Source: Anaerolineae bacterium (GTDB lineage Bacteria > Chloroflexota > Anaerolineae > Aggregatilineales > Phototrophicaceae). Taken from it: a stretch of 8,338 nucleotides of DNA. The stretch covers positions 1-8,338 of the forward strand of contig JANQRM010000703.1 of assembly GCA_028284565.1 (NCBI GenBank), read 5' to 3'. Position 1 is the first letter of the stretch; the number at the start of each line of letters is the position of its first letter. The notes beneath the pieces were generated by a model. The model was not told where the DNA came from. It worked only from the letters and a program-made list of their open reading frames with translations, and did no database searches. A program made the position numbers and the translations under genes. This document shows positions 7,234 through 8,338 of this stretch, piece by piece.

Positions 7234-7268
7234 GCCATCCAACCTAACCATAACTTGTATATCCAACG

Positions 7269-7297
7269 AATATACAGTAGACTTGTCAATATGTAAA
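7269..7297 (-). promoter_or_regulatory. Sigma70-type promoter of the RraA-like aldolase gene
   Basis: Minus-strand -35 TTTACA (7297-7292, 5 of 6) and -10 TATATT (7274-7269, 5 of 6) with the ideal 17-base spacer. Transcription would start near 7262, about 29 bases before ATG 7233. TGTCAA (7285-7290) and TTGACA (7311-7316) form a 6-bp inverted repeat spanning the -35 region, a possible operator. Confidence 0.55.
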
Positions 7298-7351
7298 GTT
7301 GTCTGATAGGTTGACAGCTAAATACACATAAGAATGGCGCAGGTTGAATAT

Positions 7352-7420
7352 TTGCACATCTAGCGCATGAACTTGCACATTCTTGGTTGAAATGAGCAAC
7401 AAATCGCTTGTTTTGCACAT
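7352..7420 (+). repeat. Three phased TTGCACAT direct repeats
   Basis: TTGCACAT occurs at 7352-7359, 7373-7380 and 7413-7420, starting 21 and 40 bases apart, close to two and four helical turns. Copies 1 and 3 extend to TTGCACATCT followed by GCGC (with one extra A in copy 1). Same-face direct repeats next to a promoter suggest binding of a regulator by direct-repeat half-sites, as AraC-type activators do. The binding protein is not identified. Confidence 0.5.
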
Positions 7421-7436
7421 CTGCGCTGTCTATAGT
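7408..7436 (+). promoter_or_regulatory. Weak promoter candidate for the sugar-binding protein gene
   Basis: -10 TATAGT (7431-7436, 5 of 6) and a poor -35 TTGTTT (7408-7413, 3 of 6) with a 17-base spacer. The third TTGCACAT repeat lies in the spacer. A poor -35 beside upstream repeats is what an activator-dependent promoter would show. The leader would be about 150 bases. Confidence 0.3.
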
Positions 7437-7482
7437 CATCTCAACAGGTGGTCTGTTTGATGACAGCTTCGTGACTCAAGCC

Positions 7483-7526
7483 CAACAAGAATCAAGTGTT
7501 TCTAGGAGGTGAGCAACAATCAAGTG
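7483..7526 (+). repeat. Duplicated leader segment CAACA...ATCAAGTG
   Basis: CAACAAGAATCAAGTG at 7483-7498 recurs as CAACAATCAAGTG at 7514-7526, identical except for a three-base gap. Both lie in the predicted leader of the binding-protein mRNA, on either side of an AGGAGGTGA site. It may be a small tandem duplication or an RNA-level site; no function can be assigned. Confidence 0.35.
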
Positions 7527-7574
7527 AAATCGAAAGCAGTATCAACAGTTCGCAAGAATGGTTTATCAATTTAA
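7504..7574 (+). other. Orphan strong SD with possible 16-codon leader ORF
   Basis: AGGAGGTGA at 7504-7512 is the best ribosome binding sequence in the window, yet no start codon lies 5-9 bases after it. The first usable one is GTG at 7524, 11 bases from the end of the extended SD. It opens a 16-codon frame (MKSKAVSTVRKNGLSI) that stops with TAA at 7572-7574, inside the AAAGGAG of the next gene. It could be a coupled leader peptide or a ribosome standby site. Weak support. Confidence 0.2.
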
Positions 7575-7579
7575 AGGAG
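7573..7579 (+). promoter_or_regulatory. Ribosome binding site of the sugar-binding protein gene
   Basis: AAAGGAG lies 12 bases before ATG 7592, a slightly long but usable spacing. It fixes the start at a point that gives a complete signal peptide. Confidence 0.65.
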
Positions 7580-7591
7580 ACTCTTAGAACC

Positions 7592-8338
7592 ATGAATAAA
7601 AAACTATTTTCTTTACTTCTGCTCCTTGTCTTCTCTCTATCACTATTTGGGAGTGGACTCACCGCACAAGAACCCCCGTTACTCGTCGCCATTAACAAGA
7701 GTGCCGACCAACAATATTTCATTGATCTTCAAGATTCTTTTACACAAACCGCTGAGGCACTTGGCGCAACAGCCCGCACTTTCGATGCCCGCCTAGACCC
7801 CAATCTTGGGATTAGCTTGGTAGAAGACGCGATTTCCGCAGGTGCAGTCGGTATTGCCATTACCGTACCCGACCAAACGATTGGACCCGCCATTGCTCAG
7901 TTAGCGGCAGATGCAGGCGTTGTCCTGATTGCGACAGATGATGGTATTCAAGATGCCGACGGCAACCCCATTCCCTTCGTCGGGTTCAATGGCACAGACA
8001 TGGGGACAAAAGTGGGTGAAGCGGCGGCACAATTGCTGACCGAAAGTGGTTGGTTAGACGATGGAAGCCTGAAAGTGGGCGTGCTGTCTGTCGAAGTACA
8101 AACACTCTCCGTCTGTAATGACCGTACTGATGCTGAAAAAGCTGCGATGCTTGATGTAGGCGTACCCGAAGAAAACATTTTCGCAGTCCCCTACACAGGT
8201 GAAACGCTCTCCGCGCAAGACGCGGCAGGTCCCATCATCACCGCCAATCCCGATGTCACCAATTGGATTGTCTTCGGTTGTAATGACGAAGGTGCTTTGG
8301 GGACATTGAACGCACTGGCGACAGCCGGTATCAGCAAT
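7592..8338 (+). CDS. Sugar ABC transporter substrate-binding protein, AraF (arabinose-binding)-like, C-terminus cut
   Basis: The first 249 residues of a periplasmic-binding-protein type I sugar receptor; about 80-100 residues lie beyond the window. A signal peptide is clear: NKK, a Leu/Phe-rich core at about 5-20, and likely cleavage after LTA (residues 23-25). There is no lipobox cysteine. Aligned by eye with E. coli AraF, Lys36, Asp117 and Asn231 (CND, for GMND) match sugar contacts Lys10, Asp90 and Asn205, while the Glu14 position is Gln40; VPDQTIG and TDDG also match. It should bind arabinose, galactose, fucose or a related sugar and deliver it to an ABC importer, whose genes probably follow. 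Cys175 and Cys230 might pair. It runs divergently from the catabolic genes across a shared control region. Family confident; ligand open. Confidence 0.92.
   Translation, partial: MNKKLFSLLLLLVFSLSLFGSGLTAQEPPLLVAINKSADQQYFIDLQDSFTQTAEALGATARTFDARLDPNLGISLVEDAISAGAVGIAITVPDQTIGPAIAQLAADAGVVLIATDDGIQDADGNPIPFVGFNGTDMGTKVGEAAAQLLTESGWLDDGSLKVGVLSVEVQTLSVCNDRTDAEKAAMLDVGVPEENIFAVPYTGETLSAQDAAGPIITANPDVTNWIVFGCNDEGALGTLNALATAGISN

Larger units (their letters stand above)
7301..7468 (+). repeat. Imperfect direct repeat GTCTG...TGACAGCT, two copies
   Basis: GTCTG, six bases, TGACAGCT at 7301-7319; and GTCTG, five bases, TGACAGCT at 7451-7468. The 150-base separation brackets the TTGCACAT array and the plus-strand promoter candidate. 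An inverted GCTGTC at 7425-7430 faces the GACAGC of the second copy. These could be half-sites for one regulator acting on both divergent promoters. Confidence 0.35.
7234..7591. other. Divergent intergenic control region
   Basis: About 360 bases between the aldolase start and the binding-protein start with no convincing protein gene. It holds a minus-strand promoter (7269-7297), three TTGCACAT repeats (7352-7420), a weaker plus-strand promoter candidate (7408-7436), an imperfect GTCTG...TGACAGCT direct repeat (7301-7319 and 7451-7468), and a leader with duplicated segments and two Shine-Dalgarno-like sites. It looks like a shared regulatory hub for uptake and catabolism. Confidence 0.7.

Noticed and set aside
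7264..7266. TTG start for the RraA-like protein, giving 240 residues
   Set aside because: It lies between the predicted -10 box and the transcription start, and the extra residues precede the usual family N-terminus.
7311..7316. Perfect TTGACA on the plus strand as a -35 box
   Set aside because: No acceptable -10 hexamer is found 15-19 bases downstream.
7194..7439. 81-codon minus-strand frame reaching from the aldolase gene into the control region
   Set aside because: It overlaps the aldolase N-terminus in another frame, runs across the promoter and repeats, and shows no family features.
7492..7722. 76-codon minus-strand frame over the start of the binding-protein gene
   Set aside because: Antisense to a clear signal peptide and ribosome binding site, with no motif of its own.

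Overview
The window looks like a bacterial sugar or sugar-acid catabolic locus. Seven genes run head to tail on the minus strand from 6368 to the left edge. An RraA-type aldolase gene, also on the minus strand, lies just upstream, and a sugar ABC-transporter binding-protein gene leaves divergently on the plus strand from 7592. There are no RNA genes, insertion sequences, phage genes or CRISPR arrays. The organism cannot be named from this sequence. The mix of paralogous enolase-superfamily enzymes, SDRs, NIPSNAP and RraA proteins with an exported sugar-binding protein would fit a free-living heterotroph such as a Chloroflexota member, but that is a weak inference.

Layout from right to left. 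7592-8338 (+): the N-terminal part of an AraF-like periplasmic sugar-binding protein with a signal peptide, cut by the window edge. 7234-7591: a divergent control region holding a good sigma70-like promoter for the aldolase gene, three roughly helix-phased TTGCACAT repeats, a weaker plus-strand promoter candidate and a repeat-rich leader. 6544-7233 (-): RraA/HMG-aldolase-like protein. 6369-6543: intergenic DNA with a gntR promoter whose -35 box sits inside a perfect 8-bp inverted repeat, a likely auto-operator. Then come gntR (FadR/FCD subfamily), a galactonate-dehydratase-like enolase-superfamily enzyme, an SDR, a 57-bp gap, an MBL-fold hydrolase with a strong ribosome binding site, an SDR, a second enolase-superfamily enzyme, a NIPSNAP protein and a third SDR truncated by the left edge.

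From gntR to the left edge all junctions except the 57-bp gap overlap (TGATG, TAATG, 20 or 8 bp, ATGA, ATGA, 8 bp), so the genes are probably one translationally coupled operon, perhaps of two modules: GntR-dehydratase-SDR and MBL-SDR-enolase-NIPSNAP-SDR.

Working model (inference). The AraF-like protein captures a pentose, hexose or deoxysugar for an ABC importer outside the window. An SDR oxidises it to a lactone, the MBL hydrolase may open the lactone, an enolase-superfamily enzyme dehydrates the aldonate to a 2-keto-3-deoxy acid, and a second SDR or the RraA-type aldolase finishes the route to pyruvate and an aldehyde. No kinase is visible, so the logic is non-phosphorylative. The jobs of the NIPSNAP protein, the third SDR and the second enolase homologue are not explained by known routes and are the most interesting part of the locus.
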